From positions 1-64,000 of the forward strand of contig JADGRQ010000023.1 in assembly GCA_017880775.1 (NCBI GenBank): DNA of 64,000 nucleotides. Reading direction: 5' to 3'. Position 1 is the first letter of the stretch. Each line of letters starts with the position of its first letter. Of the stretch, positions 18,261 through 28,052 are shown in pieces. The DNA comes from Burkholderiales bacterium (GTDB lineage Bacteria > Pseudomonadota > Gammaproteobacteria > Burkholderiales > SG8-39). The position numbers and the translations under genes are program-made. The notes below the pieces were generated by a model. That model did no database searches and was not told the DNA's origin. It worked only from the letters and a program-made list of their open reading frames with translations.

Positions 18261-19324
18261 GGCGTTGACACCGGATATGAGCCGAGAATTTTCAGCAGCG
18301 GCGCGAGTTCTGCCAGCTCGGTGAGCGCCTGTGCCATCGGGGGATCGCTGCGATGGCCGATCAGGTCGACGTAGAAGTAGTACTCCCACTGGCCGATCCG
18401 GGTCGGCCGCGACTCGAGGCGCGACATGCTCACGCCGTGTTTCGCGATCGGGTTCAGAAGATCCCGCACCGCGCCCGGGCGATTGGGCGCGGACATCACG
18501 ATCGACGTGGCGTCGCGGCCGCTCGGGCCCGGTTCGAGGTCGCCCAGAACCAGGAAGCGCGTGCGGTTGTTGGCGACATCTTCGATGTTGGAGGCGACGA
18601 TCTTCATCCCGTAACGCATGGCCGCAATGTCCGGCCCGATCGCGCAGGCGCCGGCCTCCTTGGCGGCGCGGCGCGCCGCTTCTGCGTTGCTCGCGACGGG
18701 CACGCGCTCCGCGTGCGGCAGATGCCGGGACAGCCAGCCGTTGCACTGCGCGATCGACTGCGCGTGCGAGTACACGCGCTTCACCGACTTGAGGCTCGCC
18801 TTCGCGCACATGACGTTCTGGTGAACCCGCAGCACGATCTCGGCGCAGATCTTCAGCGGCGTCGCGAGCAGCAGGTCGAGGCTGCGCGCGATGGCGCCCT
18901 CGGTGGAATTCTCCACCGGCACGACCGCGAACTGGCACCCGCCGGTCTCGACCGCACGGAACACCTCGTCGATCGAGGCGCAGGGCACGCCCTCCACCGC
19001 ATGGCCGAACCGGCGCAGCACCGCCATTTCGCTGAAGGTGCCTTCCGGCCCGAGGTAGGCAACGCGCGCATTCTGCTCCAGGCTGCGGCAGGCCGAAATG
19101 ACTTCGCGGAAGATCGCCGCCGCGCCTTCGGTTGACAGCGGGCCCCGATTGGTCTGCGTCACACGGCGCAGGATCGTGGCTTCGCGCTCCGGACGGTAGG
19201 CCGGCGCACCGTTCTTCAACGCGCCGATCTCGCGCGCGAGCCGCGCGCGCCGGTTGACGAGCGAGAGCAACTCGTCGTCGAGCCGGTCGATCTGCCCGCG
19301 CAGCTTTTGGATCCTGTCGCTCAT
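18257..19324 (-). CDS. pheA: Chorismate mutase/prephenate dehydratase (P-protein)
   Basis: A 355-residue bifunctional enzyme leading to phenylpyruvate. The N-terminal chorismate mutase domain (IQKLRGQIDRLDDELLSLVN, about 1-85) is followed by the prephenate dehydratase domain (YLGPEGTFSEMAVLRRFG and NRTRFLVLG) and a C-terminal ACT domain (NRPGAVRDLLNPIAKHGVSM then ESRPTR), the phenylalanine sensor. Its ATG overlaps the serA stop and its stop overlaps hisC, both by four bases. Confidence 0.95.
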   Translation of the reverse strand: MSDRIQKLRGQIDRLDDELLSLVNRRARLAREIGALKNGAPAYRPEREATILRRVTQTNRGPLSTEGAAAIFREVISACRSLEQNARVAYLGPEGTFSEMAVLRRFGHAVEGVPCASIDEVFRAVETGGCQFAVVPVENSTEGAIARSLDLLLATPLKICAEIVLRVHQNVMCAKASLKSVKRVYSHAQSIAQCNGWLSRHLPHAERVPVASNAEAARRAAKEAGACAIGPDIAAMRYGMKIVASNIEDVANNRTRFLVLGDLEPGPSGRDATSIVMSAPNRPGAVRDLLNPIAKHGVSMSRLESRPTRIGQWEYYFYVDLIGHRSDPPMAQALTELAELAPLLKILGSYPVSTP

Positions 19325-20520
19325 CCCTCGGCGGGAAGATACCGCACCGCGAGCACGCCGTCGATGGCGCCCAGCCGCTCGACCACCGGAGCGGGAACCG
19401 CGCTGTCGACATCGACCAGCGTGTAGGCCATTTCGCCCCTCGACTTGTTGAGCATGTTGTGGATGTTGAGACCCGCGCCACCCATCGACTCGGAAATCCG
19501 CGCCAGCATGTTCGGCACGTTGGAGTTGGCGATCGCGACGCGGAACGGCGACTCGCGCGCCATTACCGTGTCGGGAAAGTTGACCGCGTTGCGCACATTG
19601 CCGTTCTCGATGTATTCGCGCACCTGGTCGACCACCATGATGGCGCAGTTGTCTTCGGCTTCCTGGGTCGAGGCGCCCAGGTGCGGCAGCGCGATCACGC
19701 CGGGTTCGCGCAGCAGCGCCGCAGAGGGGAAATCGGTCACGTAGGCGCGCAGCCGGTGGCTTCGCAGGGCCTTCAGCACCGCCTGGTCATCGACGATGCC
19801 CTCTCGCGAGAAATTGAGCAGCACCGCACCCGCCCGAAAGTGCTCGACGTTCTTCGCGTTGATCAGGTGGCGCGTCGCATCCACCAGCGGAACGTGCAGC
19901 GTTACGAAATGGCTCGCCTTGATCAGGTCGTCGACGGAGATTGCGCGCCGCACCTGCGACGGCAGGCTCCAGGCCGCGTCGACCGTGATGTCCGGATCGT
20001 AACCCTGCACATGCATGCCGAGGCGAATCGCGGTGTCGGCGATCAGGCTGCCGATCTTGCCCAGGCCGATCACCCCCAGCGTGTGCCCGGGCAGTTCGAT
20101 GCCGGCGTAGGCCTTCTTGCCGTCCTCGACGCGCTTGCCCAGATCGGCGGCCGACGGGTCCAAGCCGCGCACGAACTCGAGCGCGCCCGGAAGGTTGCGC
20201 GCAGCGAGCAGCATCCCGGCGAGCACCAGTTCCTTCACGGCGTTGGCATTGGCGCCGGGGGCGTTGAACACGGGCACGCCGAGTTTCGACAGTTGTGCCA
20301 CCGGGATGTTGTTGGTGCCGGCGCCGGCACGGGCCACCGCCTTGATCCCCGCACCGAAGTCGAACGCGTGCAGGTCCTGCGAGCGCACCATCACCACGTC
20401 CGGGTGCTTCGCATCCTTCACGACGCTGTAACGCGCGATCGGGAAACGCTTCAGCCCGGCCGGGGCAATCACGTTGACGACGAGAACCTCGATTTTTCTC
20501 ACGGGAGCCGGCCTATCCAT
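19321..20520 (-). CDS. serA: D-3-phosphoglycerate dehydrogenase
   Basis: A 399-residue D-isomer 2-hydroxyacid dehydrogenase with a C-terminal ACT domain (about 325-395, MLARISESMGGAGLNIHNML). It has the NAD site LGVIGLGKIGSLIAD and the catalytic regions NFSREGIVDD and PHLGASTQEAEDN. With serC it makes phosphoserine from 3-phosphoglycerate. ATG 20520 lies within the end of serC (8-base overlap); GTG 20499 is an alternative start. The ACT domain suggests feedback by serine, as in E. coli. Confidence 0.92.
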   Translation of the reverse strand: MDRPAPVRKIEVLVVNVIAPAGLKRFPIARYSVVKDAKHPDVVMVRSQDLHAFDFGAGIKAVARAGAGTNNIPVAQLSKLGVPVFNAPGANANAVKELVLAGMLLAARNLPGALEFVRGLDPSAADLGKRVEDGKKAYAGIELPGHTLGVIGLGKIGSLIADTAIRLGMHVQGYDPDITVDAAWSLPSQVRRAISVDDLIKASHFVTLHVPLVDATRHLINAKNVEHFRAGAVLLNFSREGIVDDQAVLKALRSHRLRAYVTDFPSAALLREPGVIALPHLGASTQEAEDNCAIMVVDQVREYIENGNVRNAVNFPDTVMARESPFRVAIANSNVPNMLARISESMGGAGLNIHNMLNKSRGEMAYTLVDVDSAVPAPVVERLGAIDGVLAVRYLPAEG

Positions 20521-21601
20521 GGCGATTCTCGAATTCCCGCATGAATTCGGCCAGACGGCGCACGCCCTCCACCGGCATCGCGTTGTAGATCGAGGCGCGC
20601 ATGCCGCCCACCGAGCGGTGGCCCTTCAGCTGGATCATGCCGCGCTCCTTCGCACCCTTGAGGAAGGCCTCGTCGAGTCTTTCGTCCGGCAGCGTGAACG
20701 GAACGTTCATGCGAGAGCGGTCGCGCTTGTCGACCGGGTTGTGGTAGAACCGGCTCGCGTCGATCACGTCGTAGAGCAGCTTCGCCTTTTCAATGTTCTG
20801 CTGCTCGATCGCGCTCAATCCGCCCAGCCGCTTCAACCACTTGAACACCAGGCCGGCGACATACACCGCGAAGGTCGGCGGAGTATTCGACATCGAGTCG
20901 GCGTCGGCGTGCACCTTGTAATCTAGCATCGAAGGCGTGCCTGGGCGTGCGCGGCCGAGCAGGTCGTCGCGCACGATCACGATGGCCAGGCCTGCCGGGC
21001 CGATGTTCTTCTGCGCACCGGCATAGATCAGGCCGAACTTCGACACCTCGAGCGGGCGCGACAGGATGTGCGAGGACGCGTCCGCCACCAGCGGCACATC
21101 CCCGGTGCTCGGGACCCAGTGGAACTCCACCCCGCGGATGGTCTCGTTCGAGCAGTAATGCACGTAGGCAGCGTCCTTGCGCAGCCGCCACTCGCCCTGC
21201 GCAGGCGCGCAGGTGAACTTGCGGTCCTCGGAGCTCGCCACGATATGCAGGTCGCACAGGGGCGCCGCTTCCTTCACCGCCTTTTTCGACCACTCGCCGG
21301 TCACCACGTAGTCGACCTTGCCGCCGGGCGGGCACAGGTTGATCGGCAGCATGCCGAACTGCAGCGACGCGCCGCCCTGCAGGAACAGCACCTTGTAGCG
21401 CGACGGAATCGCGAGCAGTTCGCGCAGATCGCGCTCGGCCTGCGCGTGGATCTCCATGTATTCCTTCCCGCGATGGCTCATCTCCATCACGCACATGCCC
21501 GAGCCACGCCAGTCGAGCATCTCGTCACCGGCCTGCGCCAGCACCTCCTCCGGAAGCACCGCCGGACCGGCGCTGAAATTGAGCACCCGCGACACGATCA
21601 T
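20513..21601 (-). CDS. serC: Phosphoserine aminotransferase
   Basis: SerC transaminates 3-phosphohydroxypyruvate and also serves pyridoxine synthesis. The 362-residue product starts [20 protein letters not shown], has [10 protein letters not shown] and [17 protein letters not shown], and the PLP lysine is K198 in [13 protein letters not shown]. The ATG overlaps the gyrA stop by four bases (ATGA), the usual gyrA-serC link of betaproteobacteria. Confidence 0.96.
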   Translation of the reverse strand: MIVSRVLNFSAGPAVLPEEVLAQAGDEMLDWRGSGMCVMEMSHRGKEYMEIHAQAERDLRELLAIPSRYKVLFLQGGASLQFGMLPINLCPPGGKVDYVVTGEWSKKAVKEAAPLCDLHIVASSEDRKFTCAPAQGEWRLRKDAAYVHYCSNETIRGVEFHWVPSTGDVPLVADASSHILSRPLEVSKFGLIYAGAQKNIGPAGLAIVIVRDDLLGRARPGTPSMLDYKVHADADSMSNTPPTFAVYVAGLVFKWLKRLGGLSAIEQQNIEKAKLLYDVIDASRFYHNPVDKRDRSRMNVPFTLPDERLDEAFLKGAKERGMIQLKGHRSVGGMRASIYNAMPVEGVRRLAEFMREFENRHG

Positions 21602-24243
21602 TCCTCCTTCGGCCCGCCGTCGCCGCCCTCGGGCGCGGCCGCACCGTTGCTGGCGCCAGTGCCGTGACCGCCGCCGTTGCCATTTGCGTTGTCATCTTCG
21701 TCGCGCTCGGCGACCGGTTCGATGCCGGCGAGCTTCTCGCCCTCGCCGAGTGAGATGAGCGTCACGCCCTGCGTCGAACGGCCCTGCTCGCGTATCTGCG
21801 CCACCTTGGTGCGAATCAGCACGCCGCCGGTTGAGATCAGCATCAACTCGTCGGCATCGTCCACCAGCACCGCGCCCACCAGCGCGCCATTGCGCTCGGA
21901 GGCCTGGATCGCGATCAGTCCCTGGCCACCGCGGCCGTGGCGCGTGTACTCCGCGATCGGCGTGCGCTTGCCGAAGCCGTTCTCGGTGGCGGTGAGCACC
22001 GTCTGCTGCTCGTTGTTCGCCACCAGCATGCACACCACCTTCTGGCCCTCGCCCAGGCGCATGCCGCGCACGCCGGTGGCCTGCCGCCCCATCGGGCGCA
22101 CCTCGTCTTCGTGAAAACGCACCGCCTTGCCCTCGGAGGAGAACAACATCACGTCGTAGCTGCCGTCGGTGAGCGCCGCGCCGACGAGGTAATCGCCCGG
22201 GTCGAGGTTGACCGCGATGATGCCCGAAGGACGCGGGCGCGAAAAATCGTCCAGCGCGGTTTTTTTCACCGTGCCCTGCGCGGTCGCCATGAACACGTAA
22301 TGTTTGGGGTCGAACCCCTTCACCGGAACCACCGCGGTGATCTTTTCCCCTTCGCCGAGCGGAAACATGTTGACGATGGGTTTGCCGCGGCTCGAGCGGC
22401 CGCCCTGTGGCACTTCATAAACCTTGAGCCAGTACAGACGCCCGCGGTCGGAGAAGCACAGCAAGTAATCGTGCGAATGCGCGACGAACAGGCGCTCGAT
22501 GAAATCGTCTTCCTTGGTCGAGGCAGCCTGCTTGCCGCGACCGCCGCGGCGTTGCGCGCGGTACTCGTCGAGCGGCTGCGCCTTCGCGTAGCCGCCGTGC
22601 GAGAAGGTCACCACCATGTCCTGCGGCGCGATCAGATCCTCGAGCGCGATGTCCTCGGCGTGGGTGACGATTTCGCTGCGCCGCGCGTCGCCGTACTGCT
22701 CCCTGATCGCCTTCAGTTCGTCGCCGATGATGGCCACCACGCGCGCCGGCTTGTCGAGAATATCGAGCAGGTCGCCGATGGTCGCCATCACCTGCCCGTA
22801 TTCGTCGCGGATCTTGTCCTGTTCGAGCCCGGTGAGCCGCTGCAGCCTCAGTTCGAGGATCGCCTGTGCCTGCTCATCGGACAGCCGGTAGCCGTCGTCC
22901 TTCAGTCCAAATTCCGCCGCGAGGCCCTCGGGGCGGAACTGCGCGGCTGCACCTCCGGTGGCCACGCGCTCGAGCATCTCACGCACCAGCTGCGACGGCC
23001 ACGCGCGCGCCATCAGGCCGCGCTTGGCATCCGCCGGCGTCGGCGCCTGCTTGATCAGTTCGATCACCCGGTCGACGTTCGAGAGCGCCACCGCGAGGCC
23101 TTCGAGCACGTGGCCGCGCTCGCGCGCCTTCTTCAGCTCGAACACGGTGCGCCGCGTCACCACTTCGCGCCGGTGCCCGATGAACGCCTCGAGCAGTTGC
23201 TTGAGATTCAACAGCCGCGGCTGATTGTCCACCAGCGCGACCATGTTCATGCCGAACGTATCCTGCAGCTGCGTCTGCTTGTACAGATTGTTGAGCACCA
23301 CCTCGGGAATCTCGGCGCGCTTCAGCTCCATCACCACGCGCATGCCGGACTTGTCGGATTCGTCGCGGATATCGGAGATGCCTTCGATGCGCTTGTCGCG
23401 CACCAGCTCGGCGATCTTCTCCAGCAGCGTCTTCTTGTTCACCTGGTAGGGCAGTTCGTCGACGATGATCGCCGTGCGGTTGCCCTTGTCGAATTCCTCG
23501 AAGTGGGCGCGCGCGCGCATCACCACCCGGCCGCGGCCGGTGAGGTAGCCCTCGTGCGCGCCCGACACGCCGTAAATGATTCCCGCAGTGGGGAAATCCG
23601 GCGCCGGCACGATCTTGATCAGCTCGCCGATGCTCAAGCGCGGATTTTCGAGGATCGCCAGACACGCATTGACCACCTCGGTGAGGTTGTGCGGCGGAAT
23701 GTTGGTGGCCATGCCCACCGCGATGCCCGAGGAACCGTTGATCAGCAGGTTCGGGATGCGCGACGGGAGAATCAGCGGTTCGTTCTCCGAGCCGTCGTAG
23801 TTCGGCCCGAAGTCCACCGTCTCCTTTTCGATGTCGGCCAGCAGCTCGTGGCCGATCCGCGCCATGCGGATCTCGGTATAGCGCATCGCCGCGGCATTGT
23901 CGCCGTCCACCGAGCCGAAGTTGCCCTGCCCGTCGACCAGCATGTAGCGCAACGAGAAATTCTGCGCCATGCGCACGATGGTGTCGTACACCGCCGAATC
24001 GCCGTGCGGGTGGTACTTGCCGATCACGTCGCCGACGATGCGCGCCGATTTCTTGTAAGGCCGATTCCAGTCGTTCGACAACTCATGCATCGCGAACAAC
24101 ACCCTGCGATGCACCGGCTTCAGGCCGTCGCGTACGTCGGGGAGCGCCCGGCCGACGATGACGCTCATCGCGTAATCGAGATAGGAGCGCCGCATCTCCT
24201 CTTCGAGACTGATCGGGAGCGTTTCCTTGGCGAATTGATCCAT
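21598..24243 (-). CDS. gyrA: DNA gyrase subunit A
   Basis: An 881-residue gyrase subunit that cuts and rejoins DNA. The start [20 protein letters not shown] is at 24243; an upstream in-frame ATG at 24411 adds unconserved residues. The catalytic tyrosine is Y122 in [10 protein letters not shown]. The quinolone region reads GDSAVYD with Ser83 and Asp87, the sensitive form. The C-terminal beta-pinwheel begins with a GyrA box, QRRGGRGKQ. The tail is glycine- and acid-rich ([13 protein letters not shown]). It is the first gene of the long minus-strand operon. Confidence 0.97.
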   Translation of the reverse strand: MDQFAKETLPISLEEEMRRSYLDYAMSVIVGRALPDVRDGLKPVHRRVLFAMHELSNDWNRPYKKSARIVGDVIGKYHPHGDSAVYDTIVRMAQNFSLRYMLVDGQGNFGSVDGDNAAAMRYTEIRMARIGHELLADIEKETVDFGPNYDGSENEPLILPSRIPNLLINGSSGIAVGMATNIPPHNLTEVVNACLAILENPRLSIGELIKIVPAPDFPTAGIIYGVSGAHEGYLTGRGRVVMRARAHFEEFDKGNRTAIIVDELPYQVNKKTLLEKIAELVRDKRIEGISDIRDESDKSGMRVVMELKRAEIPEVVLNNLYKQTQLQDTFGMNMVALVDNQPRLLNLKQLLEAFIGHRREVVTRRTVFELKKARERGHVLEGLAVALSNVDRVIELIKQAPTPADAKRGLMARAWPSQLVREMLERVATGGAAAQFRPEGLAAEFGLKDDGYRLSDEQAQAILELRLQRLTGLEQDKIRDEYGQVMATIGDLLDILDKPARVVAIIGDELKAIREQYGDARRSEIVTHAEDIALEDLIAPQDMVVTFSHGGYAKAQPLDEYRAQRRGGRGKQAASTKEDDFIERLFVAHSHDYLLCFSDRGRLYWLKVYEVPQGGRSSRGKPIVNMFPLGEGEKITAVVPVKGFDPKHYVFMATAQGTVKKTALDDFSRPRPSGIIAVNLDPGDYLVGAALTDGSYDVMLFSSEGKAVRFHEDEVRPMGRQATGVRGMRLGEGQKVVCMLVANNEQQTVLTATENGFGKRTPIAEYTRHGRGGQGLIAIQASERNGALVGAVLVDDADELMLISTGGVLIRTKVAQIREQGRSTQGVTLISLGEGEKLAGIEPVAERDEDDNANGNGGGHGTGASNGAAAPEGGDGGPKEE

Positions 24244-24415
24244 TTCCGGGCGTTCTGGGAAGGCCTTCTGTCCGGGCCGCAAGCCTGCGCGAATTCGCCG
24301 GCCGAAATCGGACGCACGTAAAACGGAAAATTTTAACACGTCGCGCTGCCTCAAATGCCCTTGCGGCGTCAAACGAACCCGTTGCGCCGCGGCTTGATTT
24401 CCCCCGCACATCCGC

Positions 24416-24445
24416 TTGTCGAAACAAGGGCGCTGCGCTTACAAT
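24416..24445 (+). promoter_or_regulatory. Candidate promoter of the first ompA-like gene
   Basis: TTGTCG (24416-24421) and TACAAT (24440-24445) are separated by 18 bases and match sigma-70 boxes in 4/6 and 5/6 positions. They lie about 60 bases before the GTG start in the 263-base divergent region shared with gyrA. No gene is seen in that region. Confidence 0.45.
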
Positions 24446-24506
24446 CCGCATCAGCACATGCCCGCACCGAGCGGGGCGCCGGATAAGAGAATCCACGGAG
24501 GTTGCG

Positions 24507-25178
24507 GTGAAAACATTCAAACTGCTGTTGGCTGCTTCGGCCGCGACGTCGCTGATGTCGGCTGCGGGCTTGGCAGCCGCTCAGGACAAGGCCGGCTACT
24601 GGACCAACCCTGCATCGGGCAACACCGTGTGGAAGAACTCGACCGGCCTGTGCTGGCGCGCCGGGTACTGGACGCCCGCGATGGCGATCGCCGAATGCGA
24701 TCCCGATCTCGTTCCGAAGGCGCCGGCGCCAACGCCTGCGGCGCCACCCCCACCCCCACCGGCGCCCAAGCCGGCACCCGCGCCCGCGCCCGCGGCGGCC
24801 AAGACGCTGGTCATCACGTCGACCGAGTTGTTCGTCTTCAACAAATCAACGCTCACGCCCGCCGCAAAAGCATTGGTCGACAAGGAAGTCGTCGCGCGCT
24901 TGAACGAGTTCGCGACCGTCCAGTTCATCAATGTCAACGGCCATACGGACCGGCTGGGTTCGTCGCAATACAACCAGAAGCTCTCGGAACGCCGCGCGGA
25001 AACCATCAAGGCCTATCTGGTCAGCAAGGGTACGGATGCCTCTAAGATCGAAACCTACGGCTTCGGCAAGACCATGCCCGTCAAGAGCTGCCCCGATCAG
25101 AAGGACCGCAAGGCACTGATCGCCTGCCTCCAGCCGAACCGGCGGGTGGAGGTCGAGATCAAGGGCCTGCCGAAGTAA
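24507..25178 (+). CDS. OmpA family outer-membrane protein (first paralogue)
   Basis: A 223-residue protein with a signal peptide (cleaved about AGLAAAQ), a short W-rich domain (GYWTNPASGNTVWKNSTGLC, about 30-72), a Pro/Ala linker and a C-terminal OmpA/peptidoglycan-binding domain. GHTDRLGSSQYNQKLSERRA carries the Asp and Arg that bind diaminopimelate. A Cys pair lies in SCPDQKDRKALIACL. There is no eight-stranded OmpA barrel; the family in Bordetella and Burkholderia has this shorter form. It probably links the outer membrane to the wall. The GTG start is preceded by ACGGAGGTT. A terminator follows. Confidence 0.88.
   Translation: MKTFKLLLAASAATSLMSAAGLAAAQDKAGYWTNPASGNTVWKNSTGLCWRAGYWTPAMAIAECDPDLVPKAPAPTPAAPPPPPPAPKPAPAPAPAAAKTLVITSTELFVFNKSTLTPAAKALVDKEVVARLNEFATVQFINVNGHTDRLGSSQYNQKLSERRAETIKAYLVSKGTDASKIETYGFGKTMPVKSCPDQKDRKALIACLQPNRRVEVEIKGLPK
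24627..24694 (+). repeat. 68-nt direct repeat, copy 1 (in ompA-like gene)
   Basis: These 68 bases are identical to 26749-26816 in the second OmpA paralogue and encode most of the W-rich domain. Similarity continues for about 15 bases beyond a single difference, then falls away in the linker. Confidence 0.9.
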
Positions 25179-25200
25179 TCGGCCCGCGCGGAACACAGGA

Positions 25201-25229
25201 AGCCCCGCTACAGCGGGGCTTTTTGTTTG
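25201..25229 (+). terminator. Rho-independent terminator after first ompA-like gene
   Basis: An 8-bp stem AGCCCCGC/GCGGGGCT with a TACA loop is followed by TTTTGTTTG, 22 bases after the stop of the first OmpA family gene. Confidence 0.85.
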
Positions 25230-25263
25230 CACGAGCGAGATTGATGCAGGATCACATGCCGTC

Positions 25264-26586
25264 GTGAATGATCACACCCTGATCCGCCCGCGCTGGACGA
25301 TTCCGGTGGAGCCCACCGGCGTGGTGCTCGAGCATCATGCCGTGGCGGTGCGTGGCGGGCGTATCGAGGCGCTGCTGCCGGCGCAGCACGCAGAGGAGCG
25401 TTTCCCCGGTGCTGTCGTCGTCGACCTTCCGGAGCACGTGCTGATCCCGGGCCTCGTCAACGCGCACACACACGCCGCGATGACACTGATGCGCGGCCTT
25501 GCCGATGACCTGCCGCTGATGCGCTGGTTGCAGGAGCACATCTGGCCCGCCGAGATGCGCCACGTTTCCCCGGACTTCGTGCGTGACGGGACGTTGCTTG
25601 CCTGCGCGGAGATGCTGCGCGGCGGCGTAACCTGTTTCAACGACATGTACTTCTTCCCCGAGGCCGCGCTCGAGGCGGCGCGCGCGTGCGGGATGCGCGC
25701 ATCGCTCGGCATCATCGTCATCGATTTGCCGAGCGCCTATGCAGCCGATCCGGACGATTACCTCGTCAAGGGACTCGATCTCCGCGACCGCCACCGGGAA
25801 AATCCGCTGCTCAGCTTCTGCCTCGCGCCGCACGCACCCTATACGGTATCGGATGCGACCTTTCGCAGGATCGCGACGATCGCCGGAGAACTGGACGTTC
25901 CGGTCCACATTCACCTGCACGAGACGACGGACGAGCTCGAGCGCTCCGTGGCCGAGCACGGCGTGCGGCCGCTGGAGCGGTTGCGCCGGCTCGGCCTGCT
26001 CGGCCCGAATCTCGTCGCGGTGCATTCTGTGCACGTCTCGCGCGAGGAGATCGAATTGCTCGCGACACATGGCGCATCGGTCGTGCACTGCCCGTCTTCC
26101 AATCTCAAGCTCGCCAGCGGCTTTGCGCCGATCGCCGCACTTGCGAAGGCCGGGGTCAACATCGCGCTCGGCACCGACGGCGCTGCGAGCAACAACCGCC
26201 TCGATCTGTTCCAGGAAATGCGCCAGGCGGCGCTGCTTGCGAAGGCGGTTGCGGGCGACGCCGAGGCCATGCCCGCCCACGCGGCGCTGCGCGCCGCGAC
26301 GCTCGGCGGCGCGCAGGCATTGGGGCTTGCCGAGCGGATCGGTTCGATCACACCGGGCAAGCGCGCCGACCTGACGGCGGTGCGCATCGCAGGCCCCGAG
26401 TTGCTTCCCTGCTACGACCCGGCTTCGCACCTGGTGTATTGTGCCGGACGGGAGCACGTCAGCCACGTCTGGGTGGATGGCACAGCGCGAGTTGTTGCCG
26501 AAGCGCTGCAAAACACTGATTTGACGGATTTGGACACCCGTGCCAAGTTATGGCAAAATAGTCTTAAGGCCCATGCAGAGTCTTGA
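25264..26586 (+). CDS. mtaD: 5-methylthioadenosine/S-adenosylhomocysteine deaminase-type amidohydrolase
   Basis: A 440-residue TRZ/ATZ-family amidohydrolase. Metal ligands are visible: H68 and H70 in NAHTHAAM, histidines in VHIHLHETTDE (215-219), HSVHVSREE and D305 in GTDGAASNN. Members deaminate the adenine ring of methylthioadenosine or S-adenosylhomocysteine; the exact substrate cannot be told from sequence alone. The start is GTG 25264. The position upstream of ubiG-gph is common in betaproteobacteria and fits recycling of the homocysteine product left by methyltransferases, though here an OmpA gene lies between. Confidence 0.82.
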   Translation: MNDHTLIRPRWTIPVEPTGVVLEHHAVAVRGGRIEALLPAQHAEERFPGAVVVDLPEHVLIPGLVNAHTHAAMTLMRGLADDLPLMRWLQEHIWPAEMRHVSPDFVRDGTLLACAEMLRGGVTCFNDMYFFPEAALEAARACGMRASLGIIVIDLPSAYAADPDDYLVKGLDLRDRHRENPLLSFCLAPHAPYTVSDATFRRIATIAGELDVPVHIHLHETTDELERSVAEHGVRPLERLRRLGLLGPNLVAVHSVHVSREEIELLATHGASVVHCPSSNLKLASGFAPIAALAKAGVNIALGTDGAASNNRLDLFQEMRQAALLAKAVAGDAEAMPAHAALRAATLGGAQALGLAERIGSITPGKRADLTAVRIAGPELLPCYDPASHLVYCAGREHVSHVWVDGTARVVAEALQNTDLTDLDTRAKLWQNSLKAHAES

Positions 26587-26628
26587 ATCGAATAACTTTT
26601 ACAGATCGCTCGGAGAGGGGTTCGCAAA

Positions 26629-27276
26629 ATGAAAAAGATTTGGATGCCGCTGATGGTTGCAGCTGGCGTAGCGCTTTCGGCCGCTTCGTTGAATGCCGCC
26701 GCGCAGGACAAGCAGGGCTACTGGACGAACCCCGCTTCGGGCAATACGGTGTGGAAGAACTCGACCGGCCTGTGCTGGCGCGCCGGGTACTGGACGCCCG
26801 CGATGGCGATCGCCGAGTGCGATCCCGATCTGATGCCGAAGGCTCCCCCGGCTCCGTCGCCGGCCGCGCCGCCGCCGCCCCCGCCGCCGAAGCCCGCGCC
26901 GCCGCCGCCGCCGAAACCGGCCGCGCAGAAGGTGACAATGGCCGCTGACGTGCTGTTCGACTTCGACAAGTCGGTCCTGAAGAAGGAAGGCAAGGGCAAG
27001 CTCGACGATCTCGCCGGCAAGATCAAGGGCATGAACCTGGAGGTGGTGATCGCGATCGGCCACACGGACTCGATCGGCAGCGACACCTACAACCAGAAGC
27101 TGTCGGTACGCCGCGCGGAAGCCGTCAAGGCCTACCTCGTGAGCAAGGGTGTCGAACCGAACCGCATTTACACCGAAGGCAAAGGCGAGAAACAGCCGGT
27201 GGCGAGCAACAAGTCGAAGGACGGCCGTGCGAAGAACCGCCGGGTCGAGATCGAGGTCATCGGGACGCGCCAGTAA
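26629..27276 (+). CDS. OmpA family outer-membrane protein (second paralogue)
   Basis: A 215-residue paralogue of the gene at 24507, with a signal peptide ending NAAAQD, the same W-rich domain, a proline-rich linker (PPPPPPPKPAPPPPPKPA) and a standard OmpA C-terminal domain (VLFDFDKSVLKKEGKGKLDD; GHTDSIGSDTYNQKLSVRRA; NRRVEIEV). The peptidoglycan-binding Asp and Arg are present; the Cys pair of the first paralogue is missing. ATG 26629 has GGAGAGG upstream. TTGGAC and CAAAAT boxes, 18 bases apart inside the end of mtaD, are a weak candidate promoter. A strong terminator follows. Confidence 0.9.
   Translation: MKKIWMPLMVAAGVALSAASLNAAAQDKQGYWTNPASGNTVWKNSTGLCWRAGYWTPAMAIAECDPDLMPKAPPAPSPAAPPPPPPPKPAPPPPPKPAAQKVTMAADVLFDFDKSVLKKEGKGKLDDLAGKIKGMNLEVVIAIGHTDSIGSDTYNQKLSVRRAEAVKAYLVSKGVEPNRIYTEGKGEKQPVASNKSKDGRAKNRRVEIEVIGTRQ
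26749..26816 (+). repeat. 68-nt direct repeat, copy 2 (in second ompA-like gene)
   Basis: Identical to 24627-24694. The two genes differ much more in signal peptide, linker and OmpA domain, so this block is either under strong constraint or was recently copied between them. Confidence 0.9.
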
Positions 27277-27297
27277 TAAGCGCGTGACCCTGTGAGA

Positions 27298-27326
27298 AAG
27301 CCCTGCTCCGGCAGGGCTTTTTTTTT
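27298..27326 (+). terminator. Rho-independent terminator after second ompA-like gene
   Basis: A 9-bp stem AAGCCCTGC/GCAGGGCTT with a TCCG loop runs into a T tract of nine, 22 bases after the stop. Confidence 0.88.
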
Positions 27327-27353
27327 GCGGCTCCTGGGGATTAACATCCGTTC

Positions 27354-28052
27354 ATGGTGAATGTAGACCCGGCTGAAATCGCCAAATTCAGCGAGCTTGC
27401 GCACCGCTGGTGGGACCCGCAAAGCGAGTTCCGCCCGCTGCACGAGATCAACCCGCTGCGCCTGGCGTGGATCGACGCTCACGCGAAGCTCGCGGGCAAG
27501 CGCGTGCTCGACGTCGGTTGCGGCGGAGGCATCCTCGCCGAAGCCATGGCGCGGCTCGGTGCCTCGGTCACCGGTCTCGACATGGCAGAAAAGCCGCTCA
27601 AGGTGGCGCAATTGCACCTGATGGAAAGCCGCCTGCCGGTGGATTACCTGCTCACCTCCGCCGAAGCGCACGCCGCCGGGGGTGCGCAGGCCTACGACGT
27701 GCTCACATGCATGGAATTGCTCGAGCATGTGCCTGACCCGTCGAGCACGGTCGCAGCGTGCGCGCGGCTGGTGAAGCCCGGCGGGCAGGTGTTCTTTTCC
27801 ACCATCAACCGCAATCTCAAGTCCTACCTGTTCGCCATCATCGGCGCGGAGTACGTGCTGAAGCTCCTGCCCAAGGGCACCCACGACTACGCACGCTTCA
27901 TCAAACCCTCTGAACTCGCGTCGTGGTGCCGGGCGAGCGGCCTGCGCGTCGCGGAACTGGTCGGCATGATCTACGACCCGTTCACCAGGACCTACCGCCT
28001 CGGGAACGATTGCGACGTGAACTACCTCGCGCGCTGCGAGCGCGAAGGATGA
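27354..28052 (+). CDS. ubiG: Ubiquinone biosynthesis O-methyltransferase UbiG
   Basis: UbiG performs both O-methylations of ubiquinone synthesis. The 232-residue protein begins with [20 protein letters not shown], characteristic of UbiG, has the SAM motif [11 protein letters not shown] (50-60), and [20 protein letters not shown] near the C-terminus. It lies between a terminator and gph, whose start overlaps its stop (ATGA). Ubiquinone as respiratory quinone fits a betaproteobacterium. Confidence 0.95.
   Translation: MVNVDPAEIAKFSELAHRWWDPQSEFRPLHEINPLRLAWIDAHAKLAGKRVLDVGCGGGILAEAMARLGASVTGLDMAEKPLKVAQLHLMESRLPVDYLLTSAEAHAAGGAQAYDVLTCMELLEHVPDPSSTVAACARLVKPGGQVFFSTINRNLKSYLFAIIGAEYVLKLLPKGTHDYARFIKPSELASWCRASGLRVAELVGMIYDPFTRTYRLGNDCDVNYLARCEREG

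Noticed and set aside
18261-19481. N-terminal extension of hisC to a 775-residue fusion
   Set aside because: The extension is only an alternative frame of pheA and the serA end; the ATG at 18260 with ATGA overlap is the clear start.
23980-24005. Quinolone resistance mutation in GyrA
   Set aside because: Positions 83 and 87 are Ser and Asp, the sensitive residues.
21937-24321. A 794-codon open frame opposite gyrA
   Set aside because: It is the complementary strand of a highly conserved gene in GC-rich DNA, is rich in Arg/His/Ala without any domain, and lacks a ribosome binding site.
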